Below, in pieces: positions 21,501 to 30,451 of a stretch of 64,000 nt of DNA. Both the position numbers and the translations under genes were made by a program. Within the stretch, counting starts at the first letter, position 1; each line of letters starts with the position of its first letter. Under the pieces are notes generated by a model. That model was not told the DNA's origin. It saw only the letters and a list, made by a program, of their open reading frames with translations, and searched no databases. The stretch covers positions 47,995 through 111,994 of the forward strand of contig NZ_JAHBDQ010000018.1 in NCBI RefSeq assembly GCF_019956555.1, read 5' to 3'. The DNA comes from Pseudomonas sp. A-RE-19. Lineage in GTDB: Bacteria > Pseudomonadota > Gammaproteobacteria > Pseudomonadales > Pseudomonadaceae.

Positions 21501-21788
21501 ACCCCAAGTGGCCGTGCGCCGAACGACCCGCGTGAAGTACGTCGTCGCAAGCGTGAAGAAGAGCGCCTGCAGAAGGAAGCCGAACTGGCTGCCGCTGCTG
21601 CACCGGCCGCTGCCGAGCCAGCACCGGTTGTTGCTGAAGTCGTCGAGGCAGCCCCTGCCCCGGCCGCTGAAGTCGCTGCCGAACCGGTTGAATCCGTGAT
21701 CGACGAAGCACCGCGCTCCGTTCAGGAAGCGGTAGAGCAACATGAGCAAGCCCTGGAAAAAGAGCACGAGCCTAAACCCCTCGCCTGA
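18597..21788 (+). CDS. rne: Ribonuclease E
   Basis: A 1063-residue endoribonuclease, the scaffold of the RNA degradosome. The catalytic half holds an S1 domain (about residues 35-125), the Mg-binding Asp residues in VSIDINSA and IVIDFIDM, and the zinc link CPRCNGTG. Residues from about 510 on are low complexity: an Arg/Glu-rich block with many REERAPR-like repeats, then an Ala/Val/Pro/Glu-rich block, and an end ([15 protein letters not shown]) that recalls the conserved C-terminal region. The start is the ATG at 18597 ([10 protein letters not shown]); an upstream in-frame start would read leader hairpins. Codon use is even throughout, so the tail is native. Confidence 0.96.
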   Translation: MKRMLINATQPEELRVALVDGQRLYDLDIESGAREQKKANIYKGRITRIEPSLEAAFVDFGSERHGFLPLKEISREYFKKAPEGRVNIKDVLSEGQEVIVQVEKEERGNKGAALTTFISLAGRYLVLMPNNPRAGGISRRIEGEERNELREALNGLVAPADMGLIVRTAGLGRSSEEMQWDLDYLLQLWTAIKEASLDRSAPFLIYQESNVIIRAIRDYLRQDIGEVLIDSVEAQDEALTFIRQVMPQYASKIKLYEDSVPLFNRFQIESQIETAFQRVVELPSGGSIVIDPTEALVSIDINSARATKGSDIEETALQTNLEAAEEIARQLRLRDIGGLIVIDFIDMTPAKNQRAVEEKVRECLEADRARVQVGRISRFGLLEMSRQRLRPSLGESSGIVCPRCNGTGIIRDVESLSLAILRLIEEEALKDRTAEVRAQVPIPVAAFLLNEKRNSITKIELRTRARIVILPNDHLETPHFEVQRLRDDSPEAAVGQSSYEIAAAAAEVEEVQPAAATRTLVRQEAAVKTAPARANAPVPTEVVAAPVAAPAVAPEPSLFKGLVKSLVSLFASKEEPVAPVVVEKPATERPARNEERRNGRQQSRNRNGRRDEERKPREERAPREERAPREPREERQPREAREETPAVVAREERAPRAPREERAPRAPREDRKPRGEREERPVRELREPLDAAPAAAANAEERPARQPREERAPRPPREERQPRTEQAVAAVAEEELPANEEQLQEDGQEGAEGDRPRRRSRGQRRRSNRRERQRDANGNVIEGSEESESAENAEAPSAADLAAGLAVTAAVASSVISAPAEAQANEQAERATAATLETAPVEAPVVEATTPVEVTAAPEIEVAPVREAQPEVEAAAEPAVVAEPATATEPVVEAPAERVREVREEQTTFNWVAEPPVAVETPVAEAPVAEAMVSEPVVAAAEPAPVVEAPVVAEEAAPVVEAAPVSALTPSGRAPNDPREVRRRKREEERLQKEAELAAAAAPAAAEPAPVVAEVVEAAPAPAAEVAAEPVESVIDEAPRSVQEAVEQHEQALEKEHEPKPLA

Positions 21789-21802
21789 TTCCATCGGCCA
21801 CT

Positions 21803-21840
21803 AAAAAGCCCCGCCTGGTGATCCAGGCGGGGCTTTTTTT
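21803..21840 (+). terminator. Intrinsic terminator of rne
   Basis: A strong stem AAGCCCCGCCTGG-TGAT-CCAGGCGGGGCTT is followed by a T-run, 14 bases after the rne stop. Confidence 0.93.
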
Positions 21841-21921
21841 GCTTGTAGAAATTGAAGCCTGTCGCTACCTGGCAACGGTTAATTACCGAGGCGATTGCGC
21901 TCCTCACTAAACACCCGTCTA

Positions 21922-21941
21922 AATACTTGTAAGCAAGTATT
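21922..21941. promoter_or_regulatory. Perfect 20-base palindrome, possible operator
   Basis: AATACTTG-TAAG-CAAGTATT lies 106 bases before the LysR-type gene at 22048 in an AT-rich stretch unlike its surroundings. It looks like a dimer-binding site, perhaps for the adjacent regulator. Which protein binds is unknown. Confidence 0.4.
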
Positions 21942-22047
21942 ACGAAATAGCCGTACAACATGCAGAATAGAGCGGTGCAGGGCTCAAAGCAGGTCCTGCC
22001 ACGGCCCGAAAACCTTCGGCCCGTTATGGAGCAAAGAGTGCGTGACT

Positions 22048-22935
22048 ATGGAAATTGCTGAACTGGACGCTTTCAAAGCGATTGTTGACTACGGCAGCGT
22101 CACACAGGCAGCGATCAGGTTAAACCGCGCTCAATCCAGTATTTCCTTCCGCATCAAGACACTCGAATCACGGCTCGATACCAAGCTGTTCGAACGCTCC
22201 GGCCGCGGTATCACGATGACGGCGCAAGGCAAGGAACTCTATGCCTACGCTTCACAAATCCTCGAACTGGTTGCTCGCGCTCAAGCCAGCCTGAGCCAGA
22301 CAAAAACCGAAACACGGGTGCGTTTGGGGGTCATCGAAAACCTCACTATTACTCGCCAGAACCTGTTGCAAAGCATCGTTGCCAATCCCGACGGGCTGAC
22401 GGTGGATGTCAGCATTGGTAATACACAGTCGCTGCTCAAGGATCTTGAGGCCGGCAAGCTCGACGCAGTGATTGTCGGCGCAGGCTTTGCACCTTCGCAT
22501 TATCGCCGGGTAACGCTGTTCAACGATCCGCTGGCCTTGATCTACAGCGCAGCACACCCCGCCATCCAGGACCTGAAAGCGTTCAGTGGCCAAGTGTTCC
22601 TGGTCAACAGCCGGCGCAGCGCTTCACAACGTAATCTCGACGAACTATTCATGATGGGCAATATCACCCCGGAAAAAATCATCGAATGTGGCTCGTATCC
22701 GCTGTTGTTTTCTAATGTGATCAACGGCGTGGGCGTTGCCCTGGTGCCGTTGTCACTGGTCGATTCGTGCTGCCGCAGTGAACAGGTGCAAACGTATTTC
22801 CTGAGTGGTTCATATGCCTCGCTGACCACCGAATTCGTATTTTTTGATCACCCTGGCAAACCAGCCCCCAGAGCGCTGGCGCAATGGGTGCTGGACTTCG
22901 AAAAACCGGCCCGCTTACCGCTAACGGAAGGGTAA
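22048..22935 (+). CDS. LysR family transcriptional regulator
   Basis: A 295-residue regulator with an N-terminal winged helix (about residues 1-60; GSVTQAAIRLNRAQSSISFRIKTLESRLDTKLFERSGRG) and a periplasmic-binding-like ligand domain. The ATG at 22048 gives the standard LysR start (MEIAELDAFKAIV); the longer reading adds 51 unlikely residues. It is convergent with the DMT transporter gene, whose terminator lies partly within this 3' end. Ligand unknown. Confidence 0.9.
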   Translation: MEIAELDAFKAIVDYGSVTQAAIRLNRAQSSISFRIKTLESRLDTKLFERSGRGITMTAQGKELYAYASQILELVARAQASLSQTKTETRVRLGVIENLTITRQNLLQSIVANPDGLTVDVSIGNTQSLLKDLEAGKLDAVIVGAGFAPSHYRRVTLFNDPLALIYSAAHPAIQDLKAFSGQVFLVNSRRSASQRNLDELFMMGNITPEKIIECGSYPLLFSNVINGVGVALVPLSLVDSCCRSEQVQTYFLSGSYASLTTEFVFFDHPGKPAPRALAQWVLDFEKPARLPLTEG

Positions 22936-22943
22936 CGGGCCGG
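22901..22943 (-). terminator. Terminator of the DMT transporter operon, overlapping LysR 3' end
   Basis: CCGGCCCG (22906-22913) pairs with CGGGCCGG (22936-22943), with an inner TTACCG/CGGAAG-type pairing. On the minus strand it is followed by five Ts, so it serves the transporter transcript. On the plus strand no T-run follows. Confidence 0.6.
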
Positions 22944-23018
22944 ACCCCCGCCCCCTTGCCCTGCACGATACCCACCCACCGCACACGTGGCGGTCGACCG
23001 AATCGATAATTCTGTCCA

Positions 23019-23936
23019 TCAAGCCGCCTCCGTGCGCAGTGCCACCGGCGCCCGCCTTTTAATGGAACAGAGGATCACCCCAAACACGATCAGCACCAGA
23101 CTGACCAGGTGATAGGCGTGCAGTTGCACGTCCAGGAACACGATACTGAACAGCCCACCGGACAGTGGCACCAAGTGAGTGAAGATCTCACCACGGGTGG
23201 CACCGATTTCACCGATACCTTTGCTCCAGAACAAGTACGACAGCCAGGACGGGAAGATCACCAGATACGCCAGGCCCAGCCACGGTGCAGCGCCCTGCCC
23301 CAGGTTGAACGTCAGATCAGGGCGCAATGCCCAAATTCCCAGGCTGAACGGAATCAGGCACAGGGCCCCCACCACCGCGCAGTACGTCACGAACGCATTG
23401 CCGGCGATGGTTTTGGGCTTTGTCCGCAAAAAGGAGCAATAGACAGCCCAACTGGCAGCCGAGGCCATGGTCCAGAAATCGCCTTTGTTGAAGCCTTCCA
23501 GGAAGCTCAAATCGGACAGATGCCCCATGGTCACCAGCCAGAACACACCCACCGTACTGATGACCACGCCGAGCATGTTCGACCTGGAGATGAAATCACC
23601 GAAAACGAAACGATTGAGGGCCAGTACCAGACACGGCGTGGCCGACAGGTAAATCGCCGCATTCAATGAACTGGTGTATTGCAAACCGATATACAAGGTC
23701 AGCGGAAATATAACTTGGCCACAGACCGCCAACATAACCAGGGTCAGCCATGATTTACGTGCGGCCGGCAAACTGGCGATCACGGCTTTATAGTTAATCA
23801 GCAGTAGTAAAGCGCTGGTAATCAGCCATCGAAGTTGCGACAGCAGCACCGGATCAACATCCACCACCATCAACTTTCCGACGACATAGTTACCACCCCA
23901 GAATACGGCAGCGAGTGAAAGTAATAAGTACGGCAT
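23019..23936 (-). CDS. DMT superfamily transporter (EamA domain)
   Basis: A 305-residue membrane protein with about ten helices in two EamA repeats. The first begins YLLLSLAAVFWGGNYVVGKL, typical of this family, and the second holds WAVYCSFLRTKP. The family exports amino acids, metabolites or drugs. The end is a basic tail (IKRRAPVALRTE). It follows a small unknown ORF by 11 bases on the same strand. Substrate unknown. Confidence 0.88.
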   Translation of the reverse strand: MPYLLLSLAAVFWGGNYVVGKLMVVDVDPVLLSQLRWLITSALLLLINYKAVIASLPAARKSWLTLVMLAVCGQVIFPLTLYIGLQYTSSLNAAIYLSATPCLVLALNRFVFGDFISRSNMLGVVISTVGVFWLVTMGHLSDLSFLEGFNKGDFWTMASAASWAVYCSFLRTKPKTIAGNAFVTYCAVVGALCLIPFSLGIWALRPDLTFNLGQGAAPWLGLAYLVIFPSWLSYLFWSKGIGEIGATRGEIFTHLVPLSGGLFSIVFLDVQLHAYHLVSLVLIVFGVILCSIKRRAPVALRTEAA

Positions 23937-23947
23937 TGACGCCTCCG

Positions 23948-24235
23948 TTAGATCTTCTTCATTAACATGAAAGAGGCACCGTCGAACTCGACTTCCCCTT
24001 GCAGATGGAACAAGTCTTGATACACAGACAGTTGCGCCTGCAACACATCCGTAATGGACACCAACAACAGTGCCTGCGTCGCCAGCACCCGGGCCAGTTC
24101 ATTGACATAGACTCGGCAAGGCTCGGCCTCGACAGGCGAACTGTTGGCGACAATCAGTGAGTAACCAATCGACGGCGATTTTTTCCAATAAGTACTGACC
24201 GGATGCTCACCCCTACTGTGAACACCACACGCCAC
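23948..24235 (-). CDS. Small protein of unknown function upstream of the DMT transporter
   Basis: A 95-residue reading frame (MACGVHSRGEHPVSTYWKKS) that I do not recognise. It has no signal peptide and no clear membrane segment, though VLATQALLLVSITDVL is mildly hydrophobic. It lies 11 bases before the transporter gene, so it may be cotranscribed. Base composition here is less GC-rich than in the core genes, as for the LysR gene nearby. It may be a true small gene or a chance frame; its position in an otherwise empty gap argues for a gene. Confidence 0.5.
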   Translation of the reverse strand: MACGVHSRGEHPVSTYWKKSPSIGYSLIVANSSPVEAEPCRVYVNELARVLATQALLLVSITDVLQAQLSVYQDLFHLQGEVEFDGASFMLMKKI

Positions 24236-24365
24236 ATGATCGTATGTCGGATAGAACCCGCTGAATAACGAGTTTTATATCTGGCACCCATCGATAAATA
24301 CGAATGGGTGAATGGAAGAACCGATTATTCCGAGGAAAGTGCGAATACAATCCCGCTGACAACCG

Positions 24366-24959
24366 TTATTGAAAAACCAGCGCCTCAGGCACATCCACAT
24401 CCCACAACACCCCCGGATCCTCCACCGCCACCTCGACCACCCTCGCCTGCGCGAACAGCGACTTGGCGCCGTGATCACCGGTCAACGCCATCAATCCCGG
24501 ACCGAAGCTTCGACCGAACCCCACCGGATGCCCGTATTGCCCCTCATGCACCGGCACGCTGATGGCGTCATCGGCAATATTCGCAACAACCTGCTCAATG
24601 CTGGACGGCAGGATAAACGGCATATCCCCCAGCATGATCAGCCAGCCACCGAGTTGCGAGCACGCCGCCACACCCGCCGCAATGCTGTTGCCCAGGCCGG
24701 TCGACTCGATCCGCACGATCTCGCAACCATAGGCCTGAGCCATGCGAATCACTTGCGGGCGATCCGCCGTGGTCACCAGCACGCGTTTCTCAAGGGCGGC
24801 CGGCAGATTCACCAGCACCTGTTCGATCATCGAGTGCACGGTGATACCGTCACGAGCGGTGCATTCCACCAGCAGCTTGTCCTTCTCGGCACCCGCCACC
24901 TGCCTATACCGACTGCCCTGCCCGGCGGCCAGAACGATGACGCCGATGGAGTCGCTCAT
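24366..24959 (-). CDS. mocA: Molybdenum cofactor nucleotidyltransferase (MocA family)
   Basis: A 197-residue MobA-like transferase. The nucleotide-binding motif LAAGQGSRYRQ with a Lys shortly after (AEKDKLLV), the LGDMPF metal site and GHPVGFG are all visible. MocA makes the cytosine dinucleotide form of the molybdenum cofactor used by xanthine-oxidase-family hydroxylases. It overlaps the xdhC stop by four bases (ATGA). The upstream part of the longer frame lies inside xdhC and was left out. Confidence 0.88.
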   Translation of the reverse strand: MSDSIGVIVLAAGQGSRYRQVAGAEKDKLLVECTARDGITVHSMIEQVLVNLPAALEKRVLVTTADRPQVIRMAQAYGCEIVRIESTGLGNSIAAGVAACSQLGGWLIMLGDMPFILPSSIEQVVANIADDAISVPVHEGQYGHPVGFGRSFGPGLMALTGDHGAKSLFAQARVVEVAVEDPGVLWDVDVPEALVFQ

Positions 24960-25939
24960 ACCCCCTCCTGCAACGGCCTCTTCTGTTTCAGCTCGACGCC
25001 GTTCTTGATCGCCACAACTTCGGCCAGCAGCGACAAGGCGATTTCCGCCGGTGTATGGCTGCCGATATGCAAACCGATCGGCCCGTGCAAGCGCTCGATG
25101 GCCTGTTGTGACAAGCCTAGCTGAGCCAGGTTGTCCCTGCGCTTCTGGCTGTTGACCCGCGAGCCCAGCGCACCGACATAAAACGCTTTGGAATCCAGCG
25201 CCGTGAGCAACGCCATGTCGTCCAGGCGCGGATCGTGGGTCAGGGCGACGATGGCCGTGCGTTCGTCGGTCTGAATGGTCAGCACCGCTTCGTCGGGCAT
25301 GCCCGGGACAAAGCGACCGTGTTGTTCTTCCCAACCGTAGACGAACTCGGTGCGCGGATCGCAGATCAGCACTTCGAAATCCAGCAGTCGGGCCATCTCG
25401 GCAACGTACCGCGACAATTGGCCAGCACCGATCAGCAACAGCCGCCAGCGCGGGCCGTAAATGGCGCGCAAGGTCTGGCCGTCGAACACCAGCGCATCCG
25501 TCTTGTTCGCCGGCTGCAAAACCACTTCACCGGTCGCAATATCCAGCGAGCGCGCAACGATTTCATGGGCCTCGCAGCGTGCCAGCAATTCGGCGACCCA
25601 CGCCGGATCGCCGACGCGCTCTTCGGTCAGGCGCAATGTGCCACCGCACGGTAAACCAAACCGTGCGGCCTCCTCCCGGGTGACGCCATAGGTGATCAGT
25701 TGCACCGGCGGCCCATCAACCGGGATACGGCCATCGTGCAGCCGGGCAATCAGATCATCCTCAACACAGCCACCGGACACCGAGCCAATCACCACGCCGT
25801 CTTCACGCAAGGCCAGCATGGCACCCGGTGCCCGGGGCGCGGTGCCCCAGGTCTGGACCACGCTGTACAACATCACCCGCTGACCGGCGCGGCGCCATTG
25901 CAGCACGCTGCGCAGGACGTTCAGATCGACGCTGTCCAT
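24956..25939 (-). CDS. xdhC: XdhC family molybdoenzyme maturation factor
   Basis: A 327-residue protein with the XdhC/CoxI N-terminal domain (ALREDGVVIGSVSGGCVEDDLI, with the conserved Cys) and a C-terminal Rossmann-like domain (LIGAGQLSRYVAEMARLLDFEVLICDPR). Such proteins bind the Mo cofactor, help add its terminal sulfido ligand and insert it in the hydroxylase. The ATG at 25939 overlaps the stop of the large-subunit gene, giving translational coupling. Confidence 0.9.
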   Translation of the reverse strand: MDSVDLNVLRSVLQWRRAGQRVMLYSVVQTWGTAPRAPGAMLALREDGVVIGSVSGGCVEDDLIARLHDGRIPVDGPPVQLITYGVTREEAARFGLPCGGTLRLTEERVGDPAWVAELLARCEAHEIVARSLDIATGEVVLQPANKTDALVFDGQTLRAIYGPRWRLLLIGAGQLSRYVAEMARLLDFEVLICDPRTEFVYGWEEQHGRFVPGMPDEAVLTIQTDERTAIVALTHDPRLDDMALLTALDSKAFYVGALGSRVNSQKRRDNLAQLGLSQQAIERLHGPIGLHIGSHTPAEIALSLLAEVVAIKNGVELKQKRPLQEGV

Positions 25940-28269
25940 CAGGCTTGCGCCTTCTGCCAACCTTGCAGCTGATAGCGCACCGGCAGGTTCCGAATGCGCT
26001 TGCCGGTGGCAGCAAAGATCGCGTTGCACAGCGCTGGCGCAATCGGCGGCACGCCCGGCTCACCGACGCCGCCCAACGGCACATTGCCCGGTGGCGTGAC
26101 CAGATGCACGGCGACTTCCTTCGGCGCCAGGGACATGCGCGCCACTTCATACATGTGGAAGTTATCCTGCTGAACCTTGCCGTCCTTGAAGCTGATTTCC
26201 CCCAGCACCGCGTTGCCCAGGCCCATGACGCAGGCGCCTTCGAACTGCGAGCGAATCCGCTCGGGGTTGATCTGCGGGCCGCAATCCACGGCGATGTCGG
26301 CCTTGTGCACAATCAGCGTGCCATCATCTTTGACTTCGACTTCGATCACCGCCGCCACATACGTGACGAAGCTGTAATGCACCGCCAGGCCCAAGCCTCG
26401 CCCCTTGGGCAACTCACGCCCCCAACCGGCGGCTTTGGCGGCAGTTTCCAGCACGGTGCGCATCCGCGCGGTGTCGATTGGATAACGCTCGGGGGATTCG
26501 CCGTAGTTCCACTCTTCACTTAAGGTGCGCGGATCGATCTGTCGGTCCGGGCCGAGCAGTTTGATCTGGTACTTGAGCGGATCCTGACCAGCCTTGTGGG
26601 CCAGTTCATCGACAAAGCTCTGAATCGCAAAACCGTGGGGAATGTTCGACACCGAGCGATACCAGCCGACCCGGGTATGGACCGTCGCTTCAGGGTTTTC
26701 CAGGCGCACGTTGGGGATCGCATACGCCATGTTGGTAAAGCCCATGCCCAGCTCGAAAGCCGCCTCGTGATTCATGCCCGGCGCGAACAACGCGGTGATG
26801 CTCGGTGCCACCGTGCGGTGCAACCAGCCGGATGGCAGACCGTCCTTGTTCAGGCTGGCCTTCAGGTATTCGGCAGACACGGTGTGGAAATAGGAGTTGT
26901 GGATGTCGTCTTCACGGGTCCATTGCACCCGCACGGCCTTGCCGGGGAATTCCTTGGCGAGGACGGCGGCTTCGATAATGAAGTCCGGCTTGGATTTGCG
27001 ACCGAAACCGCCACCGAGCAAGGTGACGTTGAACGTGACGTTATCGAATGGAATGCCAAGGCGTTCGCCAATCCGTTCGCGGGTGACTTGCGGTGCCTGA
27101 CTTGGGGCCCAGGCTTCGCACACACCGTCCTTGAAACGGGCGATGGCGACCATCGGTTCCATCGGCGATTGTGCCAGGTGCGGCAGGTAGTAAGAGGCTT
27201 CGAGGGTGCTATCGGCAGCGCTCAAGGCCTGGTCGATATTGCCGGTATTGCGCACCACTTTGCCGGGCTTGAGGGACGCGGCTTCAAGTTCCTTGCGGTA
27301 GGCGATCGAGTCGTAACTGGCATTGGGGCCGTCATCCCACTCGATTTTCAGCGCTTCGCGGCCCTTGATCGCCGCCCAGGTATTGCTGGCCACCACGGCC
27401 ACACCGCCCAGCGGTTGAAACTCGGACGGCAATGGATGGCTTTCGATTTGCAGAACCTTGATCACGCCCGGGACTTTCATCGCGGCACTGGCGTCGAAGG
27501 ATTTGACCTTGCCGCCGTAGACCGCTGGACGGGCGATAGTGGCGAAGAGCATGCCGTCGAAATGCACATCGGCGCCGTAGACCGCACGACCATTGACGAT
27601 GTCCGCACCGTCGATGGCCTTGGTGCCTTCCTTGCCGATGTAACGGAATTCCGATGGCTGCTTGAGCCGCAGACTGTCGCGGGCCGGTACTGCCAATGCG
27701 CTGGCAGCAGCGGCCAACGCGCCGTAGCCCAGTTCACGGCCGGTCGGTTGGTGTATGACTTTATGCAGCTGGGCACGGCATTCGCCGACCGGCACTTTCC
27801 ACTGCTCGGCCGCGGCCTGCTCAAGCATGGTTCGCGCGGCAGCACCGCAACGGCGCATCGGCTCATACCAGTGACGCATGCTGCGCGAACCGTCGGTGTC
27901 CTGATTGCCGAAACGCACTTCGTCGCCCGGCGCCTGTTGCACTTTGACCTGCGCCCAGTCGGCGTCCAGCTCATCGGCCACCACCATCGTTAAACTGGTG
28001 CGCACGCCCTGGCCCATTTCCGAGCGGTTGCAGACCACGGTCACGCTGCCATCGGCGGCGATGCTGACGTAAACCTTAGGATCATCGATCGAGCCGTTGG
28101 GCATGCCCTCGGCGCCGAACTTCTTGTCTTTTTCGGCAGCGAGCGCGTCCTGCCAGCCCCAGCTTGCCGCCAGCACCAGGGCACTGGTGGCGCCCACGCC
28201 TTTGAGGAAACCCCGGCGGCTGAGGTTGCTCAGATTGCTCAGCGCAAAATCATTCGGTAGCTGGCTCAT
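25939..28269 (-). CDS. Molybdenum hydroxylase large subunit (IorB-like aldehyde/isoquinoline oxidoreductase), Tat-exported
   Basis: A 776-residue molybdopterin-binding subunit of the xanthine oxidase family. A twin-arginine signal is clear: SRRGFLKG at residues 17-24 followed by a hydrophobic stretch and an ALAAE end. Duplicated Mo-cofactor binding domains hold [11 protein letters not shown] and [13 protein letters not shown], the latter near the active-site Glu. It acts in the periplasm as a dehydrogenase for aldehydes or N-heterocycles; the substrate cannot be told. The small subunit lies directly upstream with a four-base overlap. No FAD subunit or cytochrome c gene is linked, so the electron acceptor is open. 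Confidence 0.9.
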   Translation of the reverse strand: MSQLPNDFALSNLSNLSRRGFLKGVGATSALVLAASWGWQDALAAEKDKKFGAEGMPNGSIDDPKVYVSIAADGSVTVVCNRSEMGQGVRTSLTMVVADELDADWAQVKVQQAPGDEVRFGNQDTDGSRSMRHWYEPMRRCGAAARTMLEQAAAEQWKVPVGECRAQLHKVIHQPTGRELGYGALAAAASALAVPARDSLRLKQPSEFRYIGKEGTKAIDGADIVNGRAVYGADVHFDGMLFATIARPAVYGGKVKSFDASAAMKVPGVIKVLQIESHPLPSEFQPLGGVAVVASNTWAAIKGREALKIEWDDGPNASYDSIAYRKELEAASLKPGKVVRNTGNIDQALSAADSTLEASYYLPHLAQSPMEPMVAIARFKDGVCEAWAPSQAPQVTRERIGERLGIPFDNVTFNVTLLGGGFGRKSKPDFIIEAAVLAKEFPGKAVRVQWTREDDIHNSYFHTVSAEYLKASLNKDGLPSGWLHRTVAPSITALFAPGMNHEAAFELGMGFTNMAYAIPNVRLENPEATVHTRVGWYRSVSNIPHGFAIQSFVDELAHKAGQDPLKYQIKLLGPDRQIDPRTLSEEWNYGESPERYPIDTARMRTVLETAAKAAGWGRELPKGRGLGLAVHYSFVTYVAAVIEVEVKDDGTLIVHKADIAVDCGPQINPERIRSQFEGACVMGLGNAVLGEISFKDGKVQQDNFHMYEVARMSLAPKEVAVHLVTPPGNVPLGGVGEPGVPPIAPALCNAIFAATGKRIRNLPVRYQLQGWQKAQA

Positions 28270-28736
28270 GCCTTGGCCTCTTTCAGGTGGGTGGATGCCT
28301 GGCGGATGGCGGTCTTGATCCGGTTGTAGGTGCCGCAACGGCAAATGTTGCCGACCATCGCCTCTTCAATCTGCTCATCGCTGGGGTTCGGGTTGGTTTT
28401 CAGCAACGCGGTGGCCGACATGATCTGCCCACCCTGGCAGTAACCGCACTGAGCCACGGCGCTGTCGAGCCAGGCTTGCTGGACGACTTTGCCAACCGGG
28501 TCGGCGTGCAGGTTATCGATAGTGGTGATGTTCTGGCCGACCACCGAGCCGATCGGCGTGATGCAACTGCGCGCGGGCGCGCCGTCGATATGAATGGTGC
28601 AGGCACCGCACAGGCCCATGCCGCAGCCGAATTTTGTGCCGCTGTAACCAGCCACGTCACGGATCGCCCAGAGCAGCGGCATGTCCTCGGTGACATCGAG
28701 TTGATGATCTTGACCATTGAGTTTCAGGGTAATCAT
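28266..28736 (-). CDS. Molybdenum hydroxylase 2Fe-2S subunit (IorA-like)
   Basis: A 156-residue iron-sulfur subunit. The plant-type ferredoxin cluster is CGMGLCGAC plus a later Cys (SCITP), and the second cluster is CGYCQGG with ICRCGTYNRI. It starts at the ATG at 28736 (MITLKLNGQ). It has no export signal of its own and is expected to travel with the Tat-signal large subunit. First gene of the iorA-iorB-xdhC-mocA operon. Confidence 0.92.
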   Translation of the reverse strand: MITLKLNGQDHQLDVTEDMPLLWAIRDVAGYSGTKFGCGMGLCGACTIHIDGAPARSCITPIGSVVGQNITTIDNLHADPVGKVVQQAWLDSAVAQCGYCQGGQIMSATALLKTNPNPSDEQIEEAMVGNICRCGTYNRIKTAIRQASTHLKEAKA

Positions 28737-28910
28737 GGGCACGCCCGCATAGTTATAGAGGTTATGGGGTCGAGCAATCTGCCGCGTGGGTTCCTTCACG
28801 CAGATCGACTCAGGCTAATGGGCTCTCTTATGCGGACGCGACGTCTGCACCGGGCCTTTGGTGGAGCAAATGCTTGCATCGTTAGGTAGCTAAGTTAACC
28901 CAGCATTAAC

Positions 28911-28947
28911 AAAAAAGCCCTGCACATTTGAAGATGTGCAGGGCTTT
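28911..28947 (-). terminator. Intrinsic terminator of the murB operon
   Basis: Stem AAAGCCCTGCACAT / ATGTGCAGGGCTTT with a six-base loop is followed on the minus strand by a T-run. It lies 23 bases after the murB stop. Confidence 0.9.
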
Positions 28948-28970
28948 GGGATCAGCCTGAAAGCGTAGCC

Positions 28971-29990
28971 TCAATACCGGTTGGGTTCCATTTCCAGGTC
29001 GACCTTGAAGCGCTCTGAAATGTCTTTCTGGATGCGCTGCGCCAGGTTCAGCAATTGCAGGCCCGTTGCGGTACCGTAGTTGACCAGCACCAGCGCCTGT
29101 AATTTGTGTACACCGGCATCACCGTCGCGAAAGCCTTTCCAGCCGGCCCGCTCGATCAGCCAGCCCGCCGCCAGCTTCATTTGCCCGTCGGGTTGCGCGT
29201 AAGCCACCAACTCCGGGTATTGCTCCTTGAGTTGCGCCACCAATGTCGCCGACACCAAGGGGTTCTTGAAGAAACTGCCGGCATTGCCGAGCACCGCCGG
29301 GTCCGGGAGTTTTTCGTTGCGAATGCTGCAAATGGCCTGGCTGACATCGGTGGGCGTCGGGTGATCGATGCCCAGCGAGGTCAGGCGCTGACGAACCGGA
29401 CCGTATTCCAGGTGCAGGTGCGCGGTGCGATCAAGGGTGAAACGCACCCGCAGGATCAACCACCGCCCCGGCTCCTGTTTGAACAGGCTGTCGCGGTAGG
29501 CGAAGTTGCACTCGGCCAGCGTGAAGTCCCGCAACTCGCCGGTCTGGCGATCAAGGGCGGTGAGGCCGGCAAACACGTCTTTTATCTCGACGCCGTAAGC
29601 GCCGATATTCTGCATCGGCGCCGCGCCCACAGTGCCGGGAATCAGGCTGAGGTTTTCCAGCCCCGACAACCCTTGCGCCAGCGTATGTTGCACAAACGGA
29701 TGCCACGGCTCGCCCGCCTCGGCTTCGATCACCACCTGATTGCCGTCATCGCTCAGTACACGAATCCCGCGGGTGGCCATGCGCAGCACCAGCGCCTGCA
29801 CATCAGCGGTCAGCAGCAGATTGCTGCCCCCCCCGATCACCAGCAACGGCACAGCATGTTCCGCTGCATAAATCAGGGCTTCGCGAACGTCGGCATCGCT
29901 GTGAGCCTCGGCAAACAGCCGTGCCTGAACGTCCACGCCAAAGCTGTTGAACGGCTTGAGCGATACCAGCGGATGTACCTGCAAACTCAT
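28971..29990 (-). CDS. murB: UDP-N-acetylenolpyruvoylglucosamine reductase
   Basis: A 339-residue flavoenzyme for UDP-MurNAc synthesis. FAD-binding motif GGGSNLLL and IPGTVGAAPMQNIGAYG are present, and GNAGSFFKNP marks the catalytic Ser region. The length matches the longer type I enzyme. Last gene of the operon; its ATG overlaps the preceding ptp stop. Confidence 0.95.
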   Translation of the reverse strand: MSLQVHPLVSLKPFNSFGVDVQARLFAEAHSDADVREALIYAAEHAVPLLVIGGGSNLLLTADVQALVLRMATRGIRVLSDDGNQVVIEAEAGEPWHPFVQHTLAQGLSGLENLSLIPGTVGAAPMQNIGAYGVEIKDVFAGLTALDRQTGELRDFTLAECNFAYRDSLFKQEPGRWLILRVRFTLDRTAHLHLEYGPVRQRLTSLGIDHPTPTDVSQAICSIRNEKLPDPAVLGNAGSFFKNPLVSATLVAQLKEQYPELVAYAQPDGQMKLAAGWLIERAGWKGFRDGDAGVHKLQALVLVNYGTATGLQLLNLAQRIQKDISERFKVDLEMEPNRY

Positions 29991-30451
29991 AACCGGCCCT
30001 TCAATTCGATGACCAGCAGATCGCTGGCGCGCTCGATCAGGTCCAGTACCAATTCGAAGCCCTGTTCGCTGTCGTGATAAGGATCCGGCACTTCATCGAT
30101 TTCCGACTGGTAGCGACGCAGGAACAGGTCCAGCTCGGCCTTGCCCTTGACCGGTTGCAGGGCCTTGAGGTGGCGCAGGTTGCTGTTGTCCATCGCCAGA
30201 ATCAAGTCGTAGGTGGCGAAATCGGCGCGGCTCACTTGCTGGGCGCGCTGGGCGGACAGGTCGTAGCCGCGTCGTTTCGCCGCCGCCTGGCTTCGTTGGT
30301 CCGGGGCCTTGCCGACGTGCCAGTCACCGGTACCGGCGGAGGCGACTTCGATTTGATCGGCCAACCCCGCTTCGCGCAACTTGTGCCGCAGCACCCCTTC
30401 GGCCGTGGGGGAACGGCAGATGTTGCCCAGGCAGACGAACAGAACCCGCAT
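29987..30451 (-). CDS. Low molecular weight protein-tyrosine phosphatase
   Basis: A 154-residue phosphatase with the P-loop VCLGNICRSPTAEG at the N-terminus (Cys and Arg of CX5R) and the general acid Asp in VPDPYHDSEQGFE. The ATG at 30451 overlaps the kdsB stop by one to four bases; the longer frame upstream lies inside kdsB. Cotranscribed between kdsB and murB, an order conserved in Pseudomonas. Its protein substrate is not known. Confidence 0.93.
   Translation of the reverse strand: MRVLFVCLGNICRSPTAEGVLRHKLREAGLADQIEVASAGTGDWHVGKAPDQRSQAAAKRRGYDLSAQRAQQVSRADFATYDLILAMDNSNLRHLKALQPVKGKAELDLFLRRYQSEIDEVPDPYHDSEQGFELVLDLIERASDLLVIELKGRL

Noticed and set aside
18492..21794. 1100-codon open frame on the minus strand opposite rne
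   Set aside because: It is a shadow of the GC-rich, repetitive rne codons. The protein is Phe/Gly/Arg low complexity without any domain, and rne itself is certain.
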